From: Neomelitea salexigens DSM 19753
Lineage (GTDB): Bacteria > Pseudomonadota > Gammaproteobacteria > Pseudomonadales > Spongiibacteraceae
NCBI RefSeq assembly: GCF_000422345.1
Contig: NZ_AULP01000002.1
Coordinates: 62,001 to 126,000, forward strand
Length of the DNA stretch: 64,000 bases
Direction of reading: 5' to 3'
Below the pieces are notes generated by a model. The model did not search any database. It was not told where the DNA came from and saw only the letters and a program-made list of their open reading frames with translations. Below, piece after piece: positions 37,946 through 46,604 of the stretch. Every line of letters starts with the position of its first letter. Within the stretch, counting starts at the first letter, position 1. The translations under genes were made by a program, and so were the position numbers.

Positions 37946-37991
37946 AAGCTGTGAAACGACCACCCGGGAGAGTGGTCACGCACTAAAAGTG

Positions 37992-39932
37992 TTAGCGGTA
38001 GGGGACGGTCTGAAACAGCACATCGGTCAACTGAAAGGTGCCCGCGGGCTTTTGGTCAAAGGCTAATTTAATTGACGACAGCGCACTGAGGTCGACGCCG
38101 GCATCGTGAATCACTTTGGCATCCAGCCGGAACGGCAGCATATTAATGACCGTCTTGGCTCCGGTATCGCGCGCCGATACCGTCAGCCCCGGCGGAAAAT
38201 ACAGCGCATCGCTGTAGTCGCTGGCGAGCAAGGTCACGGCGTTGCCAGACACATCACTGAGCGTGAGATGCAGATCCTGGCCAGTGGCATTTTCCGGCGT
38301 AACACTCACCCCCATACGCAGCGTCAGGAAGTCTGCCGCGCTGGCGTCCAGGCCCTCGGCTGGCAGGGCAAATTCAATACTGGCGCCCGTTCCCAGATAG
38401 TTGGCAAACACTTGCGGCGCTTTGGAGATAGTTGACGGCGACGGGCAACGGTCTTCATTCATGCCCAGCAAGTCTTCCAAGCTACCGCCATTTGGCGCGC
38501 ACCAGCCAGTAAAGGTAAAGCCGTCATACGTATTGGCGCCAAACTCGTTCATTAGCAACGAATCCTCGCTGAGCGTTTTGTCGACGACGATCAGGTTTTC
38601 TGACGACTGATGAAAGGACAAATGCAGTCGCTCGTCGCAGGTATCAACCCCCTCTGGGCAGGCGCTGGCGGGCGCGCTATCCAAGGCGCTCCAATACCCG
38701 GCGAATTGCTCTTCGCCGCCAGCGAAAAGGCGCAGGAAGCTGCTGATCAAAAACTCGCCGTGGCGGCGCTGGTCACTGCGGCTAAAGCGGCCGCTTACCG
38801 GCGAGGCTTCCGTGCAGTAGGGGTCAAAGCCATTCAGGGTAGCGTCATCGTTAAACCAAAAGTCGTTGTAGTAATTGTGGTTGGCGCCCATCGCGGTAAG
38901 CATGAATTGCGGCTGCGACACATCGTCGGCGTTGTAGCGAACATTGTCATACATATATACGCCGTGGAGGGTCGACACGTCGCCGTCACAGTAGGGTGAC
39001 AGAGTAGCCCAAGCGGTATTGAGCGGCAGTTCGGAGTCAAAATCAGTAGGTGCTAGGGAGAACACCGCCTTTATGTCGTGGGGCTGGTCAAAATCGCTAG
39101 TGCGGCGAAATTGCGGGTCTTGGTTGTAGGTGATGGTTTTGGCAACCCCATTACCGCCCCGGGAGTGCCCCATCAGGCCGATGCGGCTGAGGTCAATGCT
39201 GTCGAGCAAAACGCTAAAGTCATTACCGGCCTCATCCTGGTGGTAGGCCGAGTCGGGCTGGGTGGCAATATCGCGAAAGATATCCAGGTGGTGCAATATC
39301 ACTTCCGCTCGGGCGGTGATGCCCTGGTCGTTAGAACCTGAGTCCTGGGCGTTGATGTCATTCACATCCACCGACAGCACCACATAGCCGTGGGAGGCCA
39401 TGGTGTCGGCGATATAGTCATAGCCTTTATCCGAGCGGATAGGCACTAAACCGTTTGCTTCGCAGTCCGTGCCAGAAGATTCGTCGCCACTGGCATCGCC
39501 AGTAGTCGAACACGTTGAGTGGCGGCCGTGCTGGAACAAAATCAGCGGAAAGCCGTCTTCGGGTATATCACTGGCGCTGTCTACCACCGGGTAGTGAATC
39601 ACGCCGAGAATATCCACTGGGTCGGCAAACTGGTCGACGCTGCTGCCGTCGCTATCATCAATATTGCGGGTGGCCATCACCGCGGCATATTGGTAATCGA
39701 TGGGGCCTGCAATCTGGTAGGGGCCCTCCGTGTCGGCATCTGGCGCTGTGCCATCAAAGCGGCTTTCAGAAAAAACCGGTGTTTCAACCACAGGTGGGGT
39801 GGGGTCATCGATCACGCCTCCATCTCCCCCCGCGCCCGATGAGCTGCCCGATCCGCCACATGCGGTCAGTAACATCAGTGCACTACCTACGACCCACTTG
39901 CGAGGCGAATTAAAAGACGACGAATAAACCAT
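37992..39932 (-). CDS. Lipoprotein alpha/beta-hydrolase
   Basis: From ATG 39932 the 646-residue protein has a lipoprotein signal (lipobox LLTAC, Cys25) and a Gly/Ser-rich linker, so it is probably anchored at the outer membrane. The central domain is an alpha/beta-hydrolase: oxyanion region PLILFQHGRHS, nucleophile elbow GHSRGG (Ser257) and a later acid/His region. A C-terminal beta-rich domain follows. Several Cys pairs suit a secreted enzyme. It resembles dienelactone/PAF-acetylhydrolase or cutinase-type esterases; the substrate is unknown. The 350-base gap upstream (39933-40282) separates it from divergent minC; I see no gene there. Confidence 0.8.
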   Translation of the reverse strand: MVYSSSFNSPRKWVVGSALMLLTACGGSGSSSGAGGDGGVIDDPTPPVVETPVFSESRFDGTAPDADTEGPYQIAGPIDYQYAAVMATRNIDDSDGSSVDQFADPVDILGVIHYPVVDSASDIPEDGFPLILFQHGRHSTCSTTGDASGDESSGTDCEANGLVPIRSDKGYDYIADTMASHGYVVLSVDVNDINAQDSGSNDQGITARAEVILHHLDIFRDIATQPDSAYHQDEAGNDFSVLLDSIDLSRIGLMGHSRGGNGVAKTITYNQDPQFRRTSDFDQPHDIKAVFSLAPTDFDSELPLNTAWATLSPYCDGDVSTLHGVYMYDNVRYNADDVSQPQFMLTAMGANHNYYNDFWFNDDATLNGFDPYCTEASPVSGRFSRSDQRRHGEFLISSFLRLFAGGEEQFAGYWSALDSAPASACPEGVDTCDERLHLSFHQSSENLIVVDKTLSEDSLLMNEFGANTYDGFTFTGWCAPNGGSLEDLLGMNEDRCPSPSTISKAPQVFANYLGTGASIEFALPAEGLDASAADFLTLRMGVSVTPENATGQDLHLTLSDVSGNAVTLLASDYSDALYFPPGLTVSARDTGAKTVINMLPFRLDAKVIHDAGVDLSALSSIKLAFDQKPAGTFQLTDVLFQTVPYR

Positions 39933-40282
39933 GACACCACTCCTTACTGCTTTAAAGGATGACTTGCATCGGTGCCCTCCTGGCTTACGCTGCAAAAGTA
40001 GCCGCTGCATAACTCACTATCGCAGCGGCGAATAACAACGTCGTTGCAGCTTTAATGCCAGCTTTTCAAAAATTAGTATTGCAGTGAAAGTCGGTGTTTT
40101 TTCGATCAATCGCGCTTCTAACGCCCCTTTATAGGGCGCCGCGGGATGTATTCAGCGCGCAGTGCACCAGCAGTGACCGCGCCAGCGCGCTCACTGGAAG
40201 CGGGTTTTCAACTTGCGGCCAACACCACATCAAACTATAAGAAGCCGCCATTTTCATTGCAAACTCCGGTACACTTGAGCGC

Positions 40283-41056
40283 ATGGATTCAAAACCTCAA
40301 AACGCAGAACTCCCCTTCGGCAGCGCGCCGCAATTTCGCTTGAAAGCGGGCTTGTTCCCGCTGACGCAACTCGATATCAGCGACTATGAGCACAGCTGCT
40401 TTGAGCAGCAGTTGCGCGCCAAAGCCGCTGAAGCGCCGGCCTTTTTCCAGCACACCCCGGTCGTGCTCAACCTAGAGCCCTACCAGGGCACACTGGCGCC
40501 GCCCGTGCAGGAAATGGCCGCGCTGTGCCGCGAGCATGGCTTGATTCCCGTCGCCCTGCGCAGCCCGGATGACGCAATACAGGAACAGGCGCGCGCTTGC
40601 GGCCTGGCCATCATGCCCGCTGGTCGCCCCGCTCGCGAAACTGCCGATACCTCAGAGGCTTCCGAGACCGCTGCGGCCAAAGCAGAGCCAGAGGCCGCCG
40701 CGCCAACCAGCGAGGCGCCCACCGCGCGGCCCAGCAAAGTGATAGACACGCCGATTCGCTCCGGCCAACAGGTTTACGCGGCCGGCGGCGACTTAATTGT
40801 GCTGTCGTCGGTATCAGCCGGCGCGGAAGTACTCGCCGATGGCAATATTCATGTTTACGGCGCACTACGCGGACGCGCTCTGGCAGGTGTACGCGGCGAC
40901 ACTTCTGCACGAATATTTTGTCAGAGCTTGGAAGCCGAACTGGTATCTATCGCCGGAACCTTTAAGCTCGATGAAGATTTTCGCGGCCAGCATTGGAAGT
41001 CCGCCGCAAAGATTCGTCTCGACGAGCAAACATTAGAGATTCAACCACTCAGTTAA
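40283..41056 (+). CDS. minC: Septum site-determining protein MinC
   Basis: MinC inhibits FtsZ polymerisation away from midcell. The 257 residues contain the N-terminal inhibitory domain (FRLKAGLFPLTQL, residues about 10-115) and an Ala/Glu/Pro-rich linker (about 118-155). The C-terminal beta-helix domain follows (IRSGQQVYAAGGDLIVL, SIAGTFKLDED) and binds MinD. The linker is long and acidic. It is first in minCDE. Confidence 0.96.
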   Translation: MDSKPQNAELPFGSAPQFRLKAGLFPLTQLDISDYEHSCFEQQLRAKAAEAPAFFQHTPVVLNLEPYQGTLAPPVQEMAALCREHGLIPVALRSPDDAIQEQARACGLAIMPAGRPARETADTSEASETAAAKAEPEAAAPTSEAPTARPSKVIDTPIRSGQQVYAAGGDLIVLSSVSAGAEVLADGNIHVYGALRGRALAGVRGDTSARIFCQSLEAELVSIAGTFKLDEDFRGQHWKSAAKIRLDEQTLEIQPLS

Positions 41057-41105
41057 CAGAATGATGGGCGCACCGCGCCCTGCCAACATATAAGGGAGCC
41101 TTGCT

Positions 41106-41921
41106 TTGGCCAAAATTATTGTCGTGACCTCCGGGAAGGGCGGCGTGGGTAAAACCACCAGCAGCGCCGCAATCAGCAGTGGCTTGGCGCTACGCGGCCA
41201 CAAAACAGCCGTTATCGATTTTGATATTGGTTTGCGCAACCTCGACATTGTGATGAACTGCGAGCGCCGCGTTGTCTATGACTTTGTCAATGTGATCAAC
41301 GGTGACGCAACGCTGCGCCAGGCGCTGATTAAAGATAAGCGCGTCGACAATTTGTATATTCTCCCCGCCTCGCAAACCCGCGACAAAGACGCGTTGAGCG
41401 TAGAAGGTGTCGAGCGCGTCCTTAAAGAACTCGCCGACGACGGTTTTGAATACATCATTTGCGACTCACCTGCGGGCATTGAGCACGGTGCCTTTATGGC
41501 GCTGTACTTCGCTGACACGGCGATCGTCGTTGCCAACCCCGAGGTAAGCTCAGTAAGAGACTCCGATCGCATTCTCGGCATTTTGCAGAGCAAGTCCCGC
41601 CGCGCCGAAAACGGCGAGCGCGTGGAGGAGTACCTGCTACTCACCCGCTACAACCCGGAGCGCGTGGCCAAGGGCGAAATGCTGGCCGTGGAAGATGTCG
41701 AAGAAATTCTGGCGACCAAACTGCTGGGCGTTATCCCCGAGTCAGAAACCGTGTTGAAAGCGTCAAACCAGGGTATTCCGGTTATTCACGACGACCAAAG
41801 TACGGCCGGGCAAGCCTATAGCGACGCCGTAGCACGCCTACTCGGTGAAGAGGTGGAACAACGCTTTATTCACGCGGAACAGAAAGGCCTGTTCAAGCGC
41901 CTGTTTGGGAGGACAGCATGA
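41106..41921 (+). CDS. minD: Septum site-determining ATPase MinD
   Basis: MinD is a membrane-cycling ATPase that recruits MinC and is released by MinE. The 271 residues begin [20 protein letters not shown] with the deviant Walker A motif (two Lys). The C-terminal amphipathic membrane-targeting helix is [10 protein letters not shown]. The start is TTG at 41106, supported by AAGGGAG at 41092-41098. It overlaps minE by four bases. Confidence 0.97.
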   Translation: MAKIIVVTSGKGGVGKTTSSAAISSGLALRGHKTAVIDFDIGLRNLDIVMNCERRVVYDFVNVINGDATLRQALIKDKRVDNLYILPASQTRDKDALSVEGVERVLKELADDGFEYIICDSPAGIEHGAFMALYFADTAIVVANPEVSSVRDSDRILGILQSKSRRAENGERVEEYLLLTRYNPERVAKGEMLAVEDVEEILATKLLGVIPESETVLKASNQGIPVIHDDQSTAGQAYSDAVARLLGEEVEQRFIHAEQKGLFKRLFGRTA

Positions 41922-42169
41922 GCATCCTGGACTTTTTCCGCAACAACAAAAAAGATACTGCCGCCGTCGCCAAAGAGCGGCTGCAAATCATTGTTGCTCA
42001 CGAACGCAACCAACGGAACCAACCCGACTATTTGCCAAAACTTCAGCAAGAGCTGTTGGAAGTTATACGCAAGTATGTCGATGTGAACCAGGATCAGGTC
42101 GAAGTGGCCCTGGACAATGCCGGCAACTGTTCGGTACTTGAGTTAAACATCACACTGCCTGACCGCTAA
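41918..42169 (+). CDS. minE: Cell division topological specificity factor MinE
   Basis: MinE stimulates the MinD ATPase and sets its oscillation. The 83-residue protein has an N-terminal amphipathic membrane-binding segment ([13 protein letters not shown]), the anti-MinCD helix ([13 protein letters not shown]) and the C-terminal dimerisation domain ([18 protein letters not shown]). Its ATG overlaps the minD stop. Confidence 0.96.
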   Translation: MSILDFFRNNKKDTAAVAKERLQIIVAHERNQRNQPDYLPKLQQELLEVIRKYVDVNQDQVEVALDNAGNCSVLELNITLPDR

Positions 42170-42174
42170 GCCGT

Positions 42175-42204
42175 GCCGCGGGAATGCCAGCGCATTCCCG
42201 CGGC
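42175..42204. terminator. Bidirectional hairpin between minE and cytochrome gene
   Basis: GCCGCGGGAATGC (42175-42187) pairs perfectly with GCATTCCCGCGGC (42192-42204) across a 4-base loop. It lies between two convergent genes, with stops at 42169 and 42207. There is no T run on either side, so it may act as a Rho-dependent or RNA-end-protecting structure rather than a classic terminator. Confidence 0.55.
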
Positions 42205-42206
42205 TA

Positions 42207-42647
42207 CTAACGTGGTGCAAAGGACTGCATATACGGATTCGCGCTACTGCGCTGCACATGAATGTATCCGTGCTCGGTGAGTTCGTGACAGCTGTTGCAG
42301 CCATCAATCAACTTATCAAACGCCGTGCTGGCGCGGCTGACATCGCCGCTGTCGATTGCCGTTTCCAGCTTTAACACCAGCGGTTTAAGTGTACTGGCCG
42401 ACAAACGCCCTACCGGATAGTCGCCGTAGCTTTCAATGTCGCTGACCTGCTTTACCGCCGCTTCCAGCTCGTGGGCATAAAAATCCGCCAGCGTCAGGTT
42501 GCTCGCGTCCAGCGACAGCTGCAATTTGTGCGCAAAGCGTTGCATATCGCCCATGACGGCAATCAGGTCAGGGCTTTCATTGGCCTGCAATAGTGAACTT
42601 CCCGACATCACCGTGCCGACGCACAGCCCTACTATCCATTTCTTCAT
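42207..42647 (-). CDS. Periplasmic c-type cytochrome, cytochrome c'-like
   Basis: The 146-residue protein has a signal peptide (MKKWIVGLCVGTVMSGSSLLQA) and a single heme-binding CNSCH near the C-terminus in a helical domain. This is the cytochrome c'/c-556 arrangement with the heme motif at the end of a four-helix bundle. It may act as a periplasmic electron carrier. It is convergent with minE; the function is not otherwise known. Confidence 0.82.
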   Translation of the reverse strand: MKKWIVGLCVGTVMSGSSLLQANESPDLIAVMGDMQRFAHKLQLSLDASNLTLADFYAHELEAAVKQVSDIESYGDYPVGRLSASTLKPLVLKLETAIDSGDVSRASTAFDKLIDGCNSCHELTEHGYIHVQRSSANPYMQSFAPR

Positions 42648-42711
42648 TGGGCGCTTGTATCCTTAAAAATAAACGGCTGATGTTATACCAAAAGGCGTAG
42701 AAGCAACTCCA

Positions 42712-43791
42712 CTACTGCGGCGATTTGTCGCTATCGCCATGCGCCAGCTCATCGTGTAGGAAGCCCATCTGCCGCGCGCGCTGTTCCCAGCGCTGACGCG
42801 CAAATACCTGCATATCAACCACTTCATCGGTTTCGTCGGTAATTTCAAAGCCCAGCAAGGTTTCCACCAAATCCTCGGTTGTTACCAAGCCATGCAACTC
42901 ACCGTACTCGCCCACGGCCAATGCCATCTGCTTGCCGGGCACCAGCATCTTTTGAATCATACCGCGCAGCGGCAAGTTGTCGGGCACAATTAACAACGGA
43001 CGCTGAAGGGTGTGCAGCACTGTGCCCGGCGCCTCGATCGCAGCGCGTAGAATTTCGTCTTTGCGCACGAAGGCGTATACGTTATCGGCCTGGTCGCGAT
43101 AAATCGGAATACGGGAGAACGGCAAGCTGGCGTTTTCAGCCAGAACCTGCTCGGCGGTTTTGTCACCATCCAAACTAAAAATTACCGGCCGCGGGCTCAT
43201 CACGTCGCGCACTTTTAGGCGACTGAAATGCAGCAAGCTGCGCACTGCCCGCGCTTCGCGAGGCGAGAACACTCCTTCCTCAACACCCAGTTCGGCAAGG
43301 GCGGCAAACTCAGCACGACTAACCGATGCGGCCTCTTCCTTCTGACTCAGAAAGATCGTTACCCACTGAGTGAGCCACACCAGCGGCGACATCAAGCGCT
43401 GTACCCATTTCAGAATAAGCGCGCAGGCGGGTGCCAACTGACGCCAGTAACGCGCCCCCAGGGTTTTGGGGATAATCTCGGAAAAGACCAGGATCAACAG
43501 GGTTAATACCGCGGAGATTACCCCAAAATACACTTCGCCAAACAGGGCCGTGGCCTGCGCGCCCGCCCCCGCCGCGCCCACGGTGTGAGCAATGGTATTT
43601 AAACTGAGAATGGCCGCCAGAGGTTTGTCGATATCTTCTTTACAGCGCTGCCACCATGTCGCGGTGCGCTGACCACTGGCCAAGCCCGCCGCGATATAGG
43701 AAGAATTAACACTTAACAACACAGCTTCGAGCAGTGAGCAGAGGAAAGACACGCCCAACGCCAAAAAAACATATAGCGCCAATATGGCCAT
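42712..43791 (-). CDS. CNNM/CorC-type membrane protein with CBS domains
   Basis: The 359-residue protein has an N-terminal DUF21/CNNM membrane domain with four helices (LALGVSFLCSLLEAVLLSVN, SEIIPKTLGARYW), then two CBS domains (RDVMSPRPVIFSLDGDKT, PLLIVPDNLPLRGMI). A full C-terminal CorC_HlyC domain is not evident. CNNM proteins mediate or regulate Mg2+/Co2+ movement. It stands alone. The 105 bases upstream hold no other feature. Confidence 0.85.
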   Translation of the reverse strand: MAILALYVFLALGVSFLCSLLEAVLLSVNSSYIAAGLASGQRTATWWQRCKEDIDKPLAAILSLNTIAHTVGAAGAGAQATALFGEVYFGVISAVLTLLILVFSEIIPKTLGARYWRQLAPACALILKWVQRLMSPLVWLTQWVTIFLSQKEEAASVSRAEFAALAELGVEEGVFSPREARAVRSLLHFSRLKVRDVMSPRPVIFSLDGDKTAEQVLAENASLPFSRIPIYRDQADNVYAFVRKDEILRAAIEAPGTVLHTLQRPLLIVPDNLPLRGMIQKMLVPGKQMALAVGEYGELHGLVTTEDLVETLLGFEITDETDEVVDMQVFARQRWEQRARQMGFLHDELAHGDSDKSPQ

Positions 43792-43896
43792 TACGATTAC
43801 GCCTCATCGTGGTATCGATAGCGCTAACTGTGTCACAGCTTTCGCCGGACTTAAATCCTCTGCGCGAACAAAGTCGGCAAACGGCAGTGCCGTGCT

Positions 43897-44325
43897 TTAG
43901 CCGTTCGCCGCCGGGCGCTGACCACCGCACAAAATGTCACTCACCAACTCGGTATCCATATATTCCTTCAGTTCGATAATGCGCCCGTCTTTGAAGCGAA
44001 ATAGAAAGTGGTAACGGTTGTGATAGTGCTGACCAGAGCTGTGGTCACCGCGACTCTCGGCCTCCACTGCAACGCGTTCACCCTCGGCAGTGGTCGCGGT
44101 GATCGTGAACTTAAGGCCATTCGGGAAGGCATCCAGCACGCCCACTGCGGACGTCGAGATTTCCTCCAGATTATAACGGCCGGAAATCAACGTTCGACCC
44201 GAGGTCCACAGGGTCGCATCAGGGTGATAAAAGGCTAAAAACCCTTCGGTGTGGCCCGCCGACAAGCACTCAATAAAGCGGATGGCCCGCTGACGATTCT
44301 GCTCACTAAGCGACGTGTCTGCCAC
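43897..44325 (-). CDS. NTF2/SnoaL-like protein
   Basis: The 142-residue protein has the cone-shaped NTF2-like pattern (RAIRFIECLSAGHTEGFLAFYHPDATLWTSGR at the start, FRFKDGRIIELKEYMDT at the end). Members include ketosteroid isomerase, SnoaL cyclases and limonene epoxide hydrolase. Which activity this one has cannot be told. It is the last gene of the P450 operon and starts one base after the CMD-like gene. Confidence 0.78.
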   Translation of the reverse strand: MADTSLSEQNRQRAIRFIECLSAGHTEGFLAFYHPDATLWTSGRTLISGRYNLEEISTSAVGVLDAFPNGLKFTITATTAEGERVAVEAESRGDHSSGQHYHNRYHFLFRFKDGRIIELKEYMDTELVSDILCGGQRPAANG

Positions 44326-44326
44326 G

Positions 44327-44707
44327 CTACTCGCCCTCCTGTTTCTTTATTTTGGCCATTAACCCCATCAGCGCCATGCGCATTTTCGAGGCTCTTGGGT
44401 AGCCAATATACTGCGTTAGAAACAGTACGGCCTCCTCCAATTGGGCCTCGTCCAACTCCCCGCGCGTAAACGCCGACTGCGCCTGAATGGTGAAGGTCAT
44501 GTCTTCCCCCTGAGCGGCTATTGCTCCGAGCAGCAGTAACCTGCGGTCGCGAATGCTGAGGGTCTCGTTGTCCCACAGGTCGCCAAACAGCGAGCCCAAC
44601 ATGAAGTCGAAAAAGCGGTCTTCACCTTCTTTGGGGGGCTCGGGCAGAGCATTGCAATACACCTCTTTAAACTTTTCGATGCCGCGTTCACGTTTTGACT
44701 CTGTCAT
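44327..44707 (-). CDS. Carboxymuconolactone decarboxylase family protein lacking CxxC
   Basis: The 126-residue all-helical protein matches the CMD/AhpD fold (LSIRDRRLLLLGAIAAQG, ELDEAQLEEAVLFLTQYIGYPRA). The AhpD redox motif CxxC is absent, and its only Cys is near the N-terminus (VYCNAL), so it should behave as a decarboxylase/lactonase-type member rather than a peroxidase. It lies between an SDR and the NTF2-like gene in the P450 operon. Confidence 0.8.
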   Translation of the reverse strand: MTESKRERGIEKFKEVYCNALPEPPKEGEDRFFDFMLGSLFGDLWDNETLSIRDRRLLLLGAIAAQGEDMTFTIQAQSAFTRGELDEAQLEEAVLFLTQYIGYPRASKMRMALMGLMAKIKKQEGE

Positions 44708-44717
44708 AGTAGCGCTC

Positions 44718-45458
44718 CTACACCCGCATAAACTGACCGCCGTCCACGTTCAATATGTGGCCGGTGATCCAAGAGGCTTTGTCGGACAACAAAAACAGTG
44801 CTGCATCGGCCATATCATCCGGCGTGCCCAAGCGACTCAGTGGCATTTGCTTGACCAACTCGTCGGCGTAGTCACCTGCGGTATTGCGCAAGCCCTGGGT
44901 CTCGGTGGGGCCGGGAGCGATGGCATTGATACGAATTTTTCGCCAGCCCAGCTCGTTGGCAAGCGAGCAGGTCAGGCCATTGAGTGCCAGTTTGGCTACG
45001 CCGTAAAAGCCGATATTCATCCACGCCGCTGTGGAGGACTGATTTACTATCGCCGAGCCTTCCGGCATGTGCGGAACACAGGCGCGCGCCATTAACAGGC
45101 TGCCGTGAACATTCACGCGCATGAAGGTATCAAGGTAGTCCATATCGACATTCATATAACCTTCGATCTTCATGTCGCCAAAGATCGCCGCATTGTTTAT
45201 GAGGTAATCGATCTTGCCGTAGGCAGATTTCGCGGCGTCCGCACAGGCCATACACGAGGCCTCATCACCCACGTCGGTGCGCACAAACATCGCCTCACCG
45301 CCGCCCTGCTGAATGTCGGCAACGACGCGCTCGCCTTGCTCGGCATTTAGCTCGGCGACAACAACCCGCATGCCCTCAGCGGCGCAGCGTTTGGCATAGC
45401 CTTCGCCAATTCCCTGCCCCGCCCCCGTAACCACCACTACTTTGTTGTGAAAACTCAT
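44718..45458 (-). CDS. Short-chain dehydrogenase/reductase (SDR) of the P450 operon
   Basis: From ATG 45458 (MSFHNKVVVVTGAGQGIGEG) this is a 246-residue classical SDR. It has the TGxxxGxG nucleotide loop, NNAA, the catalytic Ser and YGVAK motif, and the C-terminal INVDGG-type end (LNVDGGQFMRV). It should oxidise an alcohol or reduce a ketone with NAD(P). The open frame upstream overlaps the ferredoxin gene in another frame and is not coding. Confidence 0.88.
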   Translation of the reverse strand: MSFHNKVVVVTGAGQGIGEGYAKRCAAEGMRVVVAELNAEQGERVVADIQQGGGEAMFVRTDVGDEASCMACADAAKSAYGKIDYLINNAAIFGDMKIEGYMNVDMDYLDTFMRVNVHGSLLMARACVPHMPEGSAIVNQSSTAAWMNIGFYGVAKLALNGLTCSLANELGWRKIRINAIAPGPTETQGLRNTAGDYADELVKQMPLSRLGTPDDMADAALFLLSDKASWITGHILNVDGGQFMRV

Positions 45459-45492
45459 TATTATTTTCTCGTTTTGATTGTGAATGCAGGGC

Positions 45493-45813
45493 CTAGGCCT
45501 GTTCTTCCGGTAGTTCCACACGCATGCCTTCAAGCGCGGGCGTCACGGGAATCTGGCAGCCCAGACGGCTGTTGGCACGGCGATCAATCGCGTTCTCCAA
45601 CATGCTGTTTTCGCCATCACTGAGCGGCGGCATCTGGCTTTGCCATTCCTCGGGGATATAGCAGTGGCAGGTTGCACAGGAGCAAATCCCACCACACATC
45701 CCCTCGACACCGGGCACCATGTTCAAGGTGGCTCCCTCCATCAAACTCATCTGCTCATCGACATCGACCGCGTGTTCGGTGCCGTCGTGCTCAACATAGG
45801 TGATAGCAACCAT
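45493..45813 (-). CDS. 2Fe-2S ferredoxin (adrenodoxin/putidaredoxin type)
   Basis: The 106-residue ferredoxin has the vertebrate-type spacing Cys40-x5-Cys46-x2-Cys49-x36-Cys86. Such ferredoxins donate electrons to bacterial class I P450s. It lies in the same operon as a P450, so it is the likely redox partner. No dedicated ferredoxin reductase is encoded in the window. An additional Cys44 and Cys51 flank the cluster loop (CGGICSCATCHC). Confidence 0.93.
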   Translation of the reverse strand: MVAITYVEHDGTEHAVDVDEQMSLMEGATLNMVPGVEGMCGGICSCATCHCYIPEEWQSQMPPLSDGENSMLENAIDRRANSRLGCQIPVTPALEGMRVELPEEQA

Positions 45814-45824
45814 TTCTCTCTCCT

Positions 45825-46595
45825 TTACAGGGTGACTTTTTCAACTGGCGTGCAGGGGCGAATTTCCAGTAAGTCGACCGACACCCCGCGCGGCATCGAC
45901 AAACAGAACAGCAGTGCCTGTGCGACATGCTCTGCCTGCATACCGCTATCCATCCACGGTCCCTGACGGTGCCATTGCTGCACCGCCGCCTGCAGGCGCT
46001 CAAACGTCCAACCTGCAGCGAAATCTGTCATCGCCGCGCCCGGTCGCAAAATACTGACGCCGACACCCGCCGGGGCGAGCTCGCGACGCAGGTCGCGGCT
46101 CAGTCGCTCAACAGCAGCCTTGCTGGCGGCGTACAGGGACAGACCGGCCATTTCGTCATGGTGCTGGGCACTGGCGCTGCTCACATTGATCAACCGGGGG
46201 TTGGCGGACTGCTTTAACAGGGGGGCGGCTGCACGGCAGCAATACAAGGTTGCGGCAATATTGAGCTGCAACTGTTGATGAATCTCGTCGTCTTGCCAGT
46301 CTTCAACAAAACCGGGGCGCGCCAGACCGGCGTTATTCACCAGCACGTCCAAACCGCCGAAATGCTGCGCAACGGTGTCTATTGCCGATTGCGCTTGCTC
46401 ACTGTCGGTAATATCGGCAGCAACCGCCAAGCTGCGCTCGCCCAGCTCGTCACAGTGCTGCTGCAATAGGGTTTCACGGCGCGCGATCATACCCACCTTC
46501 GCACCGGCGGCAATCAGCGCCCGCGCCATCGCCAGGCCAAAGCCCGAGGAGGCCCCCGTTACCGCAACGACCCGACCGCTCAGAGAATCATTCAT
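45825..46595 (-). CDS. Short-chain dehydrogenase/reductase (SDR) of the P450 operon
   Basis: The 256-residue classical SDR has VTGASSGFGLAMARAL as the nucleotide loop, NNAG in VLVNNAGLARPG, a catalytic Ser in SSASAQHH, and YAASK. It differs from the other SDR of the operon in its C-terminus. It may act on a different intermediate. It is 11 bases upstream of the ferredoxin gene and 9 bases after the aldehyde dehydrogenase gene. Confidence 0.88.
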   Translation of the reverse strand: MNDSLSGRVVAVTGASSGFGLAMARALIAAGAKVGMIARRETLLQQHCDELGERSLAVAADITDSEQAQSAIDTVAQHFGGLDVLVNNAGLARPGFVEDWQDDEIHQQLQLNIAATLYCCRAAAPLLKQSANPRLINVSSASAQHHDEMAGLSLYAASKAAVERLSRDLRRELAPAGVGVSILRPGAAMTDFAAGWTFERLQAAVQQWHRQGPWMDSGMQAEHVAQALLFCLSMPRGVSVDLLEIRPCTPVEKVTL

Positions 46596-46604
46596 AGTCC
46601 CCTC

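Noticed and set aside
39933-40282. A small gene in the 350-base gap between the hydrolase and minC
   Set aside because: Short frames here lack ribosome-binding sites and recognisable composition; the stretch more likely holds the two divergent promoters.
42175-42204. Riboswitch or small RNA at the minE hairpin
   Set aside because: It is a simple perfect palindrome between two convergent stops, with no room for an aptamer or promoter.
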